64,000 nucleotides of DNA from Gentiana macrophylla (lineage: Eukaryota > Streptophyta > Magnoliopsida > Gentianales > Gentianaceae), in assembly GCA_026214975.1 (NCBI GenBank), contig JAOBSW010000445.1, forward strand, positions 28,312 to 92,311, read 5' to 3'. Shown here one piece after another: positions 1 through 11,101 of this stretch (positions are counted from its first letter, which is position 1; the number at the start of each line of letters is the position of its first letter). The position numbers and the translations under genes were made by a program. Under the pieces are notes generated by a model. The model worked only from the letters and a program-made list of their open reading frames with translations. It did no database searches and was not told the DNA's origin.

Positions 1-469
1 ACGGTTAATATCGGCATCCTTAGAGTCGTAGCGTGTGAGTTATATGAGATGGAGGCACTAAAAGGCGAAGTCACGTAACAATATCACAGTGATCTAGTGA
101 CCTACCGGTGCTAAGTCAAGTTAAAGAGGATGACTCCCGTAGCCAATTTAAGATAGGTACAAGCGGATTGTGATTAATAAGTTCGATTTATTATATAAAT
201 TATCTAGGTCCAAACGATAAAGACTATAATTGGGGAGGTTAATTACGTTGTGTTGAGTCGTGTCTTTACCTTTCTTGTCTTATGTTGGTCGTAGACCGCC
301 TCTATGTCCTTGACATGTTTAATTAATTGTTTGTATATAAGATGATCCACAATTGGTTCCCTGTGGGATCGACCTTGATTCACTATAGCTATACTACGAT
401 GGGCCTAGTCCTCTTGCTAGTATTGGTTTATGGTGGTCAAGTATATTATAACCTGATTGACCCCGATCA
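1..469 (+). mobile_element. 3' part of a Ty3/gypsy-type LTR, cut by window edge
   Basis: The stretch around 355-400 reads 'ccctgtgggatcgacctt' followed by a series of short ACTA-type words. This is the same kind of U5 text as in the LTRs of element G (10766-10830, 'ctgtgggttcgacctcgg') and element A (27940-28000). It runs to 'gaccccgatca' at about 469, a plausible CA terminus. No PBS follows, so it may be a solo or truncated LTR. The small frame at 327-569 crosses this boundary and is not treated as a gene. The family assignment rests on similarity of style only. Confidence 0.35.
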
Positions 470-2245
470 AAAAGATAGACTTCAATTGCTGCAACTTCGG
501 GAATCACTCTTAAGCGATCTGGAACTCAACCTACAACAAAACCTCGGGGTGGGGAAAACAAAATACTAAAGGGTAAGTACAAACGTACTTAGTAAAGGGT
601 AGAATCACCGAATCTACACCTATTAACACAAGAATTAACATTAATAACAATACTAATAATATCACAGGGCAAGTCAAACAATCATGGTTACATATATGTT
701 TCACTCGCTCACAACACTCTACTAGTCTCACTAGTTGAGTCAACCACATAAGACATTTGTTACACACTAGTCCAAGAACACTTTACCGGGTGAGAATGCA
801 CCGAGACATTTCCTCATCACCTCTAAAGGACATGATAGCTCTGGATGTTATTCATGTGGATAACTACGTGGGTTTGGTTGATATCTGATCATGTGGAGGC
901 ATAATAATACCGTGAGGCATGGTATAAACATGTCTCACCAAGGACTAACATGTTTTAGCTTTTAGACTCATCAAGTATGTATTTAAGCATTTAATCTAAC
1001 CAACTAAGTTCATTGCATATAAAAAGGCTTCTTATGGACCACTAGACCTTAGATGGACTCTACATTACACTACTTAGCACATTGTACAGAAATATTGGAA
1101 TCTAATCCAATATCCACGAGGATAATGAATAAGGCTTCCGGTGATCCCGAGTATTTCCCCGCTAAGGGTCTCAACAAGGTGCCGAGCCGAATACACCAGA
1201 AACCAAACCCTTAACTTCTCCATGATACATGTACGACATTGAACTCAAGTAAACATCCCGTAAGGTTAAATTTAGGGTGTTCCAATGCTCCCGTGAGACA
1301 CGCAGAGCCAAAGCCACTAGAACACGTACACTTGACTTACAAGAATCCACATAAGGCTTTACACTAAAGCATGCCTCAAAACGGGCTTAAAACATGATTT
1401 CCACTCAATTGGCACCATTGGCGCACGCTGAGCAGGTTTGGCGCGCGCTAAAAGCTATCAGGAGCGTCATGTTACATTACGGCAATGTTTTGTGTGTTGA
1501 AAATTCTCGAGAATGCATCATGTCCAACATTGTTCAACTTTCGTGACGCGCTTAAAATACCCTAGATATGTGAATTTTAAAATTTTCATCTCTAAAACGA
1601 ACCCATTTCGATTCTAACACTTTAATCAACATTTTCTAACAATTTCTACATGCTATATACTAGATTCAAAGCTCATAACAATTATAAATTCGGTGGAAAA
1701 CCACCTTACCTCGAATCCTTAGACCAAAAGATGATTCTACAAACTTGAGCTTAAAGAACACGAAGAACACCATGAAGAAAGCTTGAAGATTCAACCACCA
1801 ACTCGAAAACATGCGACAAAAACAAGGTTCTATAATTACTACAACTTAAAACATTAAAAAGCTAAGTAGAGCTCAAGAAAACATCGATCTAGAAAATTTG
1901 TTTTCGAAACTCTTACACAATCGAAGTAAAACTTGCATCAAAATGAAGCTCTCATCAATGGAAGCATTTTGGTGTAATCGGTTTGTGATTTCGAGGACCG
2001 GTTTGATCGTAAAGGGGAAGGTTCCCTATATTCCTCTCTTTTTCTTTATCTCATTTGCAAGAAATTTGGGTGGGGAAGAATAAATGAATAGGGTTTGGGT
2101 TAAAAAGGGTATTTATAAAGGGTGGTACAATTCCCGTTTTGCCCTTACTAAAAGTAAACGTTTAAAACACCGTAATTACTCTTTAATATTTATCTTGACT
2201 CTATTATTAAATCAAAACATAACCTGTTACAATTTTCGAGACACA
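470..2245 (-). mobile_element. Probable decayed gypsy (chromovirus-style) LTR, minus strand
   Basis: No coding capacity is visible. Read on the minus strand there is a TATA box (TTTATAAATA, plus about 2110-2119). It is followed by an 'AACCCTATTC' start-like segment and a pyrimidine/purine-rich leader, which is how an LTR promoter looks. The text at 1135-1215, ending 'ctcaacaaggtgccgagccg', resembles in style the body of the solo LTR at 8753-10696. The GC-rich patch 1415-1475 ('ggcgcgcgc') sits upstream of the promoter in transcription sense. I could not fix termini or a TSD, so the limits are approximate. Confidence 0.33.
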
Positions 2246-3753
2246 TAAAATCATAAAAAGACTTTTATACCCTTTACGGAGATACAGGTATCACAAATGC
2301 TCTTTAGACTTGGTAGGTGTAGACATGTCACATTATTATCCAAGGCATAAAAAAGAGAGGCTAAAATCCATTTTTTAATACAAAATAAATAAATAGGACT
2401 CACTATTTGAAAAGTTGCAAAAAAGACAAAATAATATCCACTGAAAAAATACATTTACATATAACATAACTGACGCATTCCGGTGCTTGCCTTCCATTCC
2501 AATCTTCGCTTTTCCATGTTCGCTCCTTTCTTTTTTATTTTATTATTTGCAACAGGAAAATATCGTAAACGTTTTTTTTATAACAATCGTAATTTTTTAT
2601 TTAGATTTTCGATTATCTAAATTCTTCCACCAAAATTCGTATTTCTTCATCCACTTTATTTTGATATCATACCCTTTTGACGTTTTTTTGAAATCGAAGT
2701 AACATTTGCATTAAGCGGATTGTTTTTTATAAACAATCGTAACTTTTGATTTAAACACGGTCATCAAAATTATTTCACCAAAGTTCATATTTCGTTTTTC
2801 TCTTCATTTTGATATGATACCCTTTCTACGTTGTTTTTGAAATCCGAATTGAATTTATCGCAGCGTTTACGCTAATACGGCAACAATAATAGTAACCGTA
2901 ACAGTAATAATAACAGTAAAATTAACACCCAAAACTTGTGTGTTTAACAGTAACAGTAACAGTATGCATGATATAAATTCATGGAACTATACCGAGTAAA
3001 AAACCAACAAAATCAATACATTGTGAATAAACTTTTAAAGTGAACAATCCATTGCCAAACACAACAAAAGTTAAAGGAAAAAAGGATACATGGGATACAC
3101 TACTAAGATTGGGTGGAAATGCATTGATATTGAGATTTTATCCAGCCATTGTTCTTCACCATTCATGTGTTCATATTAAGCTGCAATGGTGACATGAAGT
3201 AGTTGAGCATTTACCACAACACAATTCCAATCTCACTTTACTTTGGTGATTTCATTGGACATTGTATAGCACTCCATCTTGTTGTAAGAACCACTCCATA
3301 TGCTGCTCCATATTACGTCTTAATCTCAATTCAAAATAAGCCCTTGATCATCTTCAAAAATGGCTCCAAACAACCATAATGTTCAGCCCAAAAGGCTGTC
3401 AAAACAGGACTGAAAAATCTGCTTCAATTTAGCTCATCTTGTGGTGAGTTCTTGATCATTTAAGTGCCCTAGTACAAGCTCCAAGAACTCCCTTATATAC
3501 CCTTCATATCATGCTTGAATTTCCCTTAAAATGCAGCCCTCAAACTGTTCTTAAAACAACTCCAAAATAATCATATCCGTTCAACTCCAAAGCTGTCAAA
3601 ACAGAGCTGAAAATCTGCTTCTTTGTCATCAAATATGCAGCATGTTTAACCTCATTTTCAGCTCAGTTCAAGGTAGTATTTCATCTCAATTTAATCCAAG
3701 TTTTAAGCTCAAAGTGCAGCCTAAATTACTTGATGAAAACCTGCTCTACGGCT
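2246..3753. other. Unassigned AT-rich repeat debris
   Basis: No gene is supported. It contains the tandem duplication 2579-2860, an ACAGTAA-type simple repeat at about 2880-2965, and two diverged copies of a roughly 60-bp segment containing 'gctgtcaaaaca' at about 3375-3425 and 3560-3622. A minus-strand TATA-like word (TATATAAGG) lies at 3491-3500. It could be remnants of another minus-strand LTR, but no ends were found. Confidence 0.4.
2579..2860. repeat. Diverged tandem duplication, period about 149 bp
   Basis: The segment starting 'ataacaatcgtaattttt' at 2579 recurs as 'ataaacaatcgtaactttt' at 2728. 'tgatatcataccctttt' at 2661 recurs as 'tgatatgataccctttc' at 2810. The offset is 149 bp in both places. 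Confidence 0.7.
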
Positions 3754-5607
3754 GATCGACATTTTCTAAGTGTCCAAAATCACCGGCAAGTATACCGAGT
3801 CAATTGTAGCCTAGAATTGGTGAGCAAGGTTGTTTCCCACGAGGATGCCGATTAAGTACCAAAATCACTAGCACGTTTGGTTTAGACAAAACATAAAAGA
3901 TGAATTTTAAAACTAAGGTGAGCCATGGTGTCACTCCATAACTCACCACCTAAATGCCATAAAAAAGAGAAAAGAAAAGAAATAAAATCTAAAGTTAACC
4001 AAGATAATGGTCAAAGTGATAAAGTAGCACTTATGATTCGTTTGGAAATGATTAGACCTACCCTCCATCCATTTGTGACTTTGTGATAAATTATTGGTGC
4101 AAACCCCCGATTTAGTGATTGCCCGCTCTCGTGTGATATTCAACCAACCTATATTTCATCAACGGCCTGATTGACTAAATTAGGTCTAGAAGAGTCGATA
4201 TGCATTACACTCATTGGGTTGCCTAACCAAGATTAGTGAACCCCACTCAAGAAACCGAATCTATCTCTAGTGGATTTTACTAGGTGGTCTCATTACCAAT
4301 TTTTCCACACTGAGTATCTTCTCTTGATCTCAACAAAGTGTGTTAAATCAAGTATTAGGTGATTAATCCAACACAATCATTAAGGTCAAGTAATGAGAAA
4401 TAATTTCACAAAGTGATTGAAATCTAAACAATCATTCCCACAAATCACAAGAAACTACAATATCACAATTCACATTTCATAGGTTAGATTTCTATACTTC
4501 ATCTTCTCCAAATTGGATTTTACACAATTCCAAGTAGATGAAAATTCTGGATACAAATCTAACCAAAATTAACATAAATCAAGATGAAATTAAAGAACAA
4601 TAAGCTAAATAAAAGATTACCCATGAAATCCATCTTCATTGACTCCATCTCCTCCAAGTACAAGCAATCATCTTACACCCATGAAGAAAAGAAGAAGCTT
4701 GAAGAAGAACACCATGAGATTTGAATTATTTAGCTATTACAATCCGTTAATTACATTGTTTTTGTGTTAGAGTGACCTCCCCCAAGGTCTCTAATGGAGT
4801 AAGGTGGCTTCTAAGGGTTTGGGGAAGGAGGGGATGAGAAAACTGCTGCAAACAGTGGCGGACCCAGAACTTTTTTTCAGCGGGGTCCGTAAATATTTAA
4901 CACACTAAATAAATTTTTTCACAGGGTCCGAAATATTTTCTATAGGTAAAATACAGAGAGTATTTTTATTTTTAGCGGGGTCCGTGGACCACTCTTAGGA
5001 GGCTTTAGATCCGCCCCTGGCTGCAAATTCGCGTTTGTATGGTGAAAAACGGGTAACGAGCCGAGCTGTCCGAAGTTCGGCTCGACAAATGGTTCGGTAC
5101 TAGATTGTCTTCAGTAAATTGACCATAACTTTGCGTGTAGACCTCCGAATTTAGTGATTCAAGATGCGCTGGAAAGCTTGTTCGACGATCTACAACTCTG
5201 GTGAAGAAGTCTAAACCGAATTCCGCATATAAGCTCGGTAAATAGTCGCTTTAAGTCAGCTGTGAGTAGAATTGCCCGAGACAATTGATCCGTAAGAACT
5301 CTGTGGCTTCGGGTACACGCTTCGCACTGTACAAACGCGTCTTGTCAACAATAAAATCATCTCTCCCGAAGCTTGGTCAACCTAAGATCCTACAATGACA
5401 CGCCAAAAATACCAAGTATAAACCCGCCAACAAAAGATCGGTCCTAATGAACCAAAAATACTAATAAAACTACTTTATTTATTAATACTTATTGCATCCT
5501 TATGAAAAATGTGCAAATCGATGCCCAAAAGATGCAAAATCACTATTAAAATCGCGGGAAATGGGGCTAAAAAAATAGTGAAATACATCATAAATTGACT
5601 TACATCA
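3754..5607 (-). repeat. 3' LTR of element L
   Basis: In plus sense it runs from TGATCGACA to TTACATCA, so on the minus strand it starts TGATGTAAG and ends TCGATCA, giving TG...CA ends. The minus-strand U5 has the phrase 'cctcgtgggaaacaacc' and 'gactcggtatacttgccgg', comparable with 'cgacccggtccactgccgg' in G. The U3 contains a palindromic GAGCCGA...TCGGCTCG pair at 5058-5086. Length is 1854 bp including the MITE at 4853-5019. Confidence 0.7.
4853..5019. mobile_element. hAT-type MITE, 167 bp
   Basis: The ends are CAGTGGCGGACCCAG and, inverted, CAGGGGCGGATCTAA, which form imperfect terminal inverted repeats. The 8-bp duplication GCTGCAAA lies exactly on both sides (4845-4852 and 5020-5027). 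An 8-bp TSD together with CAG...CTG ends is typical of hAT elements. The element is AT-rich inside, non-coding and sits in the U3 of the L LTR. Confidence 0.85.
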
Positions 5608-5626
5608 ACTACCCCCCCACTTAGTT
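5608..5626 (-). other. Polypurine tract of element L
   Basis: In minus sense the sequence reads AACTAAGTGGGGGGGTAGT directly before the LTR start TGATGTAAG. This is the expected place and composition for plus-strand DNA priming. Confidence 0.7.
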
Positions 5627-5985
5627 CTTGATCGTCCTTGATCAAGAAGGTGAGAAAAAAGAAATGTAAGTCAAAAAAATGATGCAAACTTTATGAATTA
5701 GTACGAAAATAAAACTCATTTGATATCCACACTACACATCCACTCCCCACTTGAAAAACACATTGTTTCCAATGTGAAGTAAGAGGTGAAAAGTATGGTG
5801 GGTATCAATTAAGGATGACCACTCCCCACATAGTTCTTAATCATCATTGTGCAAAAAGGAGCGATCAAAACGATTTAGAATAAGGAACATACTTAAGAAA
5901 ATATAAGATGCAACAGAGATACTAGATGATGCAAGCTTCTAGAATCAGTAAATACAAGTTAATCTAAGTCTAATTGTGATACAAG

Positions 5986-6008
5986 GTGTGTGTGTGTGTG
6001 TGTGTGTG
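5986..6008. repeat. (TG)n microsatellite
   Basis: About eleven TG dinucleotides in a row, inside the non-coding part of element L. Confidence 0.95.
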
Positions 6009-6439
6009 AATAGTTATCAAAAATGTCACCAAGTATTTTGGTTGAAATCATGCATGAAAAATGGAATGTTGGAAACCACAGGCTTAGGAATAATATCAAT
6101 CTCCACTAATCGGAGTCAATCAAGGTCTAGCACGGTCGGGTAGGACTTGAAAGCTTGTAACGTTCGGCCGGGACGGGGGTATCGAAGGGATAAAAAGGAT
6201 ATCAAAAAGAGGAAGCACAAGAGAGCTTAACCGTAAGATTTTACACATAATATCAATCTCACTCAAGTACAGGAGCAAACCAAAAGAATGGTGCAAAAAC
6301 AGTCGTCACCGATATGAATTTCTAGGGTAATTCGCAGAAGTAGTCACTCGAAACAAATACCACAAGAAACTCAGAACACCAACCTCACAATCAACTCTCT
6401 CCCAAACCAAACAATTACATTACTTTTCACAATCACTCA

Positions 6440-6615
6440 TAACACTTCTTTGACTCTTTTATTGTTTTTTTTTCTTTTCTTTTACAACACTTTTTTTTCC
6501 TTCTTCATACAATTTTTTTCTTAACCTTGGCTTTTTCTTATGTAGTTAAGGTTGCCTCTTTCTTTCCACTTTTTTTTTTATTTTTTCTTTTTTTCTTTAT
6601 CTTTTTTTATCACAA
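6440..6615. repeat. T-rich low-complexity tract
   Basis: Long T and CT runs on the plus strand (purine-rich on the minus, sense strand of element L). The stretch from here to 7278 holds no supported gene. Confidence 0.8.
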
Positions 6616-7629
6616 CACAACACATAACACAATACACACTATAACATAATATGGAATACGAGGCTACATAAAACGATAGCCGAAATAACACAACCACCAA
6701 GACATAGTCACCATCCCCCAATAGACACACTCACCAAGCCGACACCCAAAATCATGAGTCACACATCTCACATATGTCCAAAGTATAAAAGTTAAGCTCA
6801 CTCTCAAGGGTGGCCAAGGGAATGTAGACCACAAAATTAAGGTTTTGGGGCTAGGTAAACGGTCTAAAGAGATATACATCTTAAGTTTTAGTTCGCCTCG
6901 AATGATTTACATCTTAAGTTCTAGTTGCTAACAAATCAAAACATTTGCATGATTGCATACCAAAATACATGTTAACAAAGAATCATGACTATACGTGCGC
7001 AAGAATCAAGACTATACATGATATAAGACTAAAATGCAATTAAGGATTACTGTTCACTTTAACATATCTAGAAATCTATTAACATATATAAATGACAAGT
7101 ATATGCCTTAGTCTAAATAATTTTCATCAAACTACTAGATGCACGAAAATAAACAAGAACTAGTGTTTCAAAAAGTTTCATCGATTTGCAATTTTTTATT
7201 ATTTTTTGAAAATAACACGTAGCTTCCAGGGAATATCAACATTGCACTTATCCTTAAAGAGAGTCATCGTGCAAGATGATTGATGATAGGAACCAACTTT
7301 ACAGTACATTTATGTACATCTCAGCCCACGATTATCACATTTCTGGCATGTTTCGGGTGAGCTTAGACCCTATTTTGAGTATTAAATGAGGTTTTATTGC
7401 ACGGCGAGTGACTGTCGGTTTTCCGTAAACTCGACCTTATTTTAGCATTTTATACTCGTTTTCCCGAGCACCCGTAGTTTGCGGGGTGCGCGCTTGCTTG
7501 TTGTTTTCATATGGATGCAGGACTAGGGTGTCTCGAGAGCCCGAAAGGCGAGAAGTATGAAGTTTAGACGTGCTCGAGGCGAAACACGGAGGTTGAAGGT
7601 GAAAAAGTGAAGATTTTGGGTCACATGGG

Positions 7630-7925
7630 TCCGGACGCCCGTCTGGACACCTTGGACGTGCGCGTTGATGGCTGTCGGACGGACAAAAACCTCTCATCCG
7701 GACGGCTAACTCTACGGAAAATGGATTCTTGGCTGCAAAAGGTTGTCCGGACGGACAAGGTGTTGTGTCCGGATGGCTAACTCTCTGGAAATTGGGAAAA
7801 CTTTGATGAAGAATTCGTCCGGACGGACAGATCCAGCATCCGGACGGACAAGAGCATTTCATCCGGACGGACATCTATGCATCCGTCCGGACACTGGAAA
7901 ATCAAAACAGTCCGGCCGGACATGG
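7630..7925 (+). repeat. CCGGAC motif cluster in U3 of G 5' LTR
   Basis: About a dozen copies of CCGGACGG/CCGGACA-type words occur in under 300 bp, ending 30 bp before the TATA box. The 11-mer GGACGCCCGTC lies at 7633-7643. The cluster recurs in the 3' LTR at 15094-15385. It makes spurious long frames on both strands. Confidence 0.85.
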
Positions 7926-7955
7926 CGGATATCCGTGCACGGGACGAAGACTTTC

Positions 7956-7963
7956 TATATAAA
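7956..7963 (+). promoter_or_regulatory. TATA box of G 5' LTR
   Basis: TATATAAA lies about 670 bp into the LTR, immediately downstream of the CCGGAC cluster. The identical word is at 15417-15424 in the 3' LTR. Confidence 0.65.
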
Positions 7964-8752
7964 AGCGCCTCATTTTCTCACACATAAGCGTAAAATAAGG
8001 GAGACAATATTAGATAGGTTAGGCGATTTGGGGCGATTTTCTTCGTTTCTTAGAGTTAGAATTAGTGTTATATATCATTAGAATCCTCTTTCGATCTTCT
8101 CTTTGAACCTCTAACTTTTAGCTTCGATCTGTAACATTTCAAGTGACAAGATTTGTTCTTTTGGAGCTCGAATTTGGTAGTTCTTCAAGTAATCGAAATG
8201 GGTATGTTTTCTTGTTGTTTTACCATTGTTGTGATGTTTTTCTTCCGTTTGTATTGTTTAGATTCGATTATGAGTAGCTAGATTTGTCGTATGGTCGAAC
8301 CACGTGAATGCGGGTGAAACACCATTAGAGAGATGAACCGGGAGGTAGTGTAGCGCGTAATTTAACGTTCTAATCGATAATCTACATCACGAAACTTGTT
8401 TTGATTGTTTTAATAGCTTTGAATGAGATTGACAACCTTGTTCATTGTTGCACACACGTAGCTTATAAATGTATGTTGTGGTGGCGTGTGGGAGCGGGTT
8501 TCGGGACCGTAGAAGTTTTGGGCTTGAAAGGTAGTCGACACTACCCGTGTACTAGATTGACGCCTAGTCATCAAGTCGATCCAATCACGGGTTTGTCCTA
8601 TGAGTTATCGTTAGACGGCAAGGTAGAGTAAGGCACACTCCGGGGCAATATTTACGAGGGTAAAGTAATCCATTTGAAAACGTAGTTCGGCCATACCTCT
8701 TTTAATTGTTTAGAATTCCGAGTAGTGTAATCTTTCTTTTACGCAATAGTAT

Positions 8753-10696
8753 TGTAACACCCCGGTTTCCAATCCCGTCGGCCGCCGGTATTGGTCACCG
8801 TAGTGCCACTCCTCACGACACACAGTCGTGGCAGTAACATTCAACATTCCACAACAGAGAGAAATTAAACATCCACCATGCATTATTTAAAATGTAAAAT
8901 GAGTGCCATCTCTTTATCACAGGTGAGAACATGCGGAACAACAATAAAACTTAAAGTTTCATAAATCGACAAAGTGGAAAGTAAATAGTTGTCTATAACT
9001 ACGCGGCTCTCATGACCCCGCGACATTCCCCAACGCGAGCAATCGGCCCAAAGGACTACGCTAAGAGTCCGCTCCCAAAACGGATCATAGCGGGATCAAC
9101 AAAATAGAAAGCGTCAACTAAACGTTGAGTAAGGATAAATCTAATATCGTAGAATGAAAGTTATCAACAAAACAAGGAAACTTCCAAGCAGACATCGTAA
9201 GAATCATTGCGTAACAAATGCGACCAAAGCGTATGAGACACAACCATTACGGAAGATATAAACACCTCAATCCATCTCATGCACTAAAGGTCCCGAATGT
9301 GCACATTCCTAGGGGTCATCCAATGGTACCATGGTTAAAATGGTCCATGACGTCTTGGGGTGCAAGGATTACCACTCCCGGGTTATCGGATTCGGGGTCA
9401 CCCTATCCGCCCAACATTTCAAGCTGCCGCAACTCCCCAAACACGCTAAGGTCATTAAAGTTGTAAGGAAACCTTCCCGGTTACGGCTTTGGGAGCTACC
9501 CTATCCGCCCAACCATTGCGGTCTACAACTTCGATGCCCAAAACCAAGTTCCATCATAACAAAGCAAGATCCTTGACTCAAAGAAACATAACCCACAACC
9601 ATTTTATAAGGCTAGACAACAATCCACCAAGAAAGAAAAAGGAAACAAGCTAGACATCAATTTAAGGTCCGGACGCCGTGTCGGACTTTATGGACGCCGT
9701 CCATAGGTAGACGCTTCGTCCAAATAGTTCGGACGCTCGTCCACCAAACCAATTTACATCCTGTATCCAAATTCTGTACCTGGACGCCCGTCCGATAAGG
9801 TCAGACGCCCGTCCCATGAATCTATTTTACATCATGTATCGAATCCACCCCCCAGACGCTCACCAAACGCTCGTCTACACTGGAAGCCGGGCTGGACGCC
9901 CGTCCATCCTGGACCTCAGCAAAACCCTAAAACGACTCAACATGATCTCCCCCTTCGTTTCTCAGGCAACAACAGCAGCAAAACAACATAACAAACACAT
10001 AATTCCTTATCTAGAGATACCATAACATCATAGACTTCAAACCCAAGTATCGATACGCTAAATTGGATGTTTAACACCCCCAAAACCTCTTTCCCACACA
10101 TAATTACATCATCCCAGGATTATTAGCATTATAATTTCTGTTTCAAAACATAATTACAGTCATCTACACCCTCTAAAACACAGTAAAACAGTCCCAACTT
10201 ACGCTTAAAACTTTGAACGACAATACCAAGCATCCAAGAAATCATACACAACCTTGCATATGCTTAAAAACTTCATCTTTTAAACCAAACGAATACGTAA
10301 ACCATAGAAATATCCTTACCGTCGCTGCGTTTCTTGAAGGATCTTGCTAACGAATTAAAACGTTTCTTCACGAAGCCCGAATCTATCTCGACGATTTACT
10401 TATTTAATCCTCAACACCAAGAGAGAGAAAAATTTTCTCTCCTTCTTCTTCACACGATGGCGGCAAAGGGGGAGGTTTGGGTTTCACGTGTAATTGGGAA
10501 AAGATGGAGAAGGAATAAAAGAAGTCCCCTCCTTTTAATTATTAACCAATGTATTTCCTTTTAATTAAAGAATTATAAAAATTCCATTTTAATTATTAAT
10601 CACCCTTCCCAATAATTACTAAACACATAATTCCCCAAGTTATTGAACCCTTTTTTTTTTCAATTAAATAGGGAGTCAAAATTTCGGGATATTACA
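8753..10696 (-). mobile_element. Solo LTR (probable chromovirus/Tekay-type gypsy)
   Basis: The segment TGTAACACCCCGG...GGGATATTACA (1944 bp) is absent from the sister LTR at 14748-16413 and is bounded by the 5-bp TSD AGTAT (8748-8752 and 10697-10701). There is no internal region, so it is a product of LTR-LTR recombination. Strand is inferred: on the minus strand it begins TGTAATATCCCG and has a leader-like pyrimidine/purine-rich segment near 10440-10530. The small frames inside it (for example 9218-9466 and 9331-9576) are not genes. The family name is an inference from the terminal words. Confidence 0.9.
9667..9905. repeat. GGACGCCCGTCC motif cluster inside the solo LTR
   Basis: GGACGCCCGTCC occurs at 9782-9793 and 9894-9905. 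Close variants lie at about 9668-9680, 9688-9702, 9731-9741, 9804-9814 and 9854-9876. The core is shared with the unrelated LTR of element G. Confidence 0.8.
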
Positions 10697-10902
10697 AGTA
10701 TAACTTCACACCTATCTGTTTTACCTGAACTGAGTGCTAAGTCAAATGTGGTACTCAAAAACTAATCTCTGTGGGTTCGACCTCGGACTCCTCAAGCACT
10801 ATCCTACAATCGACCCGGTCCACTGCCGGTTAGAAAGTAGATTTTGCTAAGGTTTCGAGTTTTTACTTGATCGACCGGACCTAGAAAATCCGCTTATCAA
10901 GT

Positions 10903-10920
10903 TGGCGCCGTTGCCGGGGA
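10903..10920 (+). other. Primer binding site of element G (tRNA-Asp)
   Basis: TGGCGCCGTTGCCGGGGA is a perfect complement to the last 18 nt of plant tRNA-Asp(GTC) including CCA. It starts 4 bases after the LTR end. Confidence 0.95.
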
Positions 10921-11101
10921 TTGGCAATGCTTTGATATCACAAAAGTTGACCGAAAGCTTGGGCTTAGGTCGTTTTTATTGTTTTCTTGTTGCTTTGTTT
11001 TGACTTGCAGCTGAAGTACCACACCACCTATTGATGAGGTGGTGGTGACGAGGCACTGTGATTGTTTTCGTGTTGTTTTCGTGATTTCTGATTGAGCATA
11101 A

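Larger units (their letters stand above)
7284..10899 (+). repeat. 5' LTR of element G, interrupted by a solo LTR
   Basis: It matches 14748-16413 from TGATAGG to CTTATCA. The match is interrupted between 'acgcaatagtat' and 'agtataacttc', where the 1944-bp solo LTR entered. Removing the insertion and one TSD copy leaves about 1.67 kb. The U3 carries the CCGGAC repeat cluster and a TATA box at 7956-7963. Confidence 0.93.

Noticed and set aside
327..569. 80-codon frame with a hydrophobic N-terminal stretch
   Set aside because: It spans an LTR-like end and has no supporting context as a host gene.
2487..2702. Possible small host gene (71 codons)
   Set aside because: It overlaps the AT-rich tandem duplication 2579-2860 and is Phe/Ile-rich as expected from T-rich DNA.
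7630..7925. Regularly repeated CCGGAC words as a possible CRISPR-like array
   Set aside because: Spacing is irregular, repeats are under 12 bp, there are no cas genes, and the context is a plant LTR.
7437..8081. Overlapping frames of 145 and 112 codons on opposite strands, repeated at 14914-15401
   Set aside because: They are made by the CCGGAC repeat cluster in the G LTR, lie over the LTR promoter, and occur in both LTRs. No domain is seen.
10903..10920. tRNA-Asp-like sequence here and at 16914 and 28045 as tRNA gene fragments
   Set aside because: Only the last 17-18 nt match and each sits beside an LTR, which is the signature of a primer binding site.
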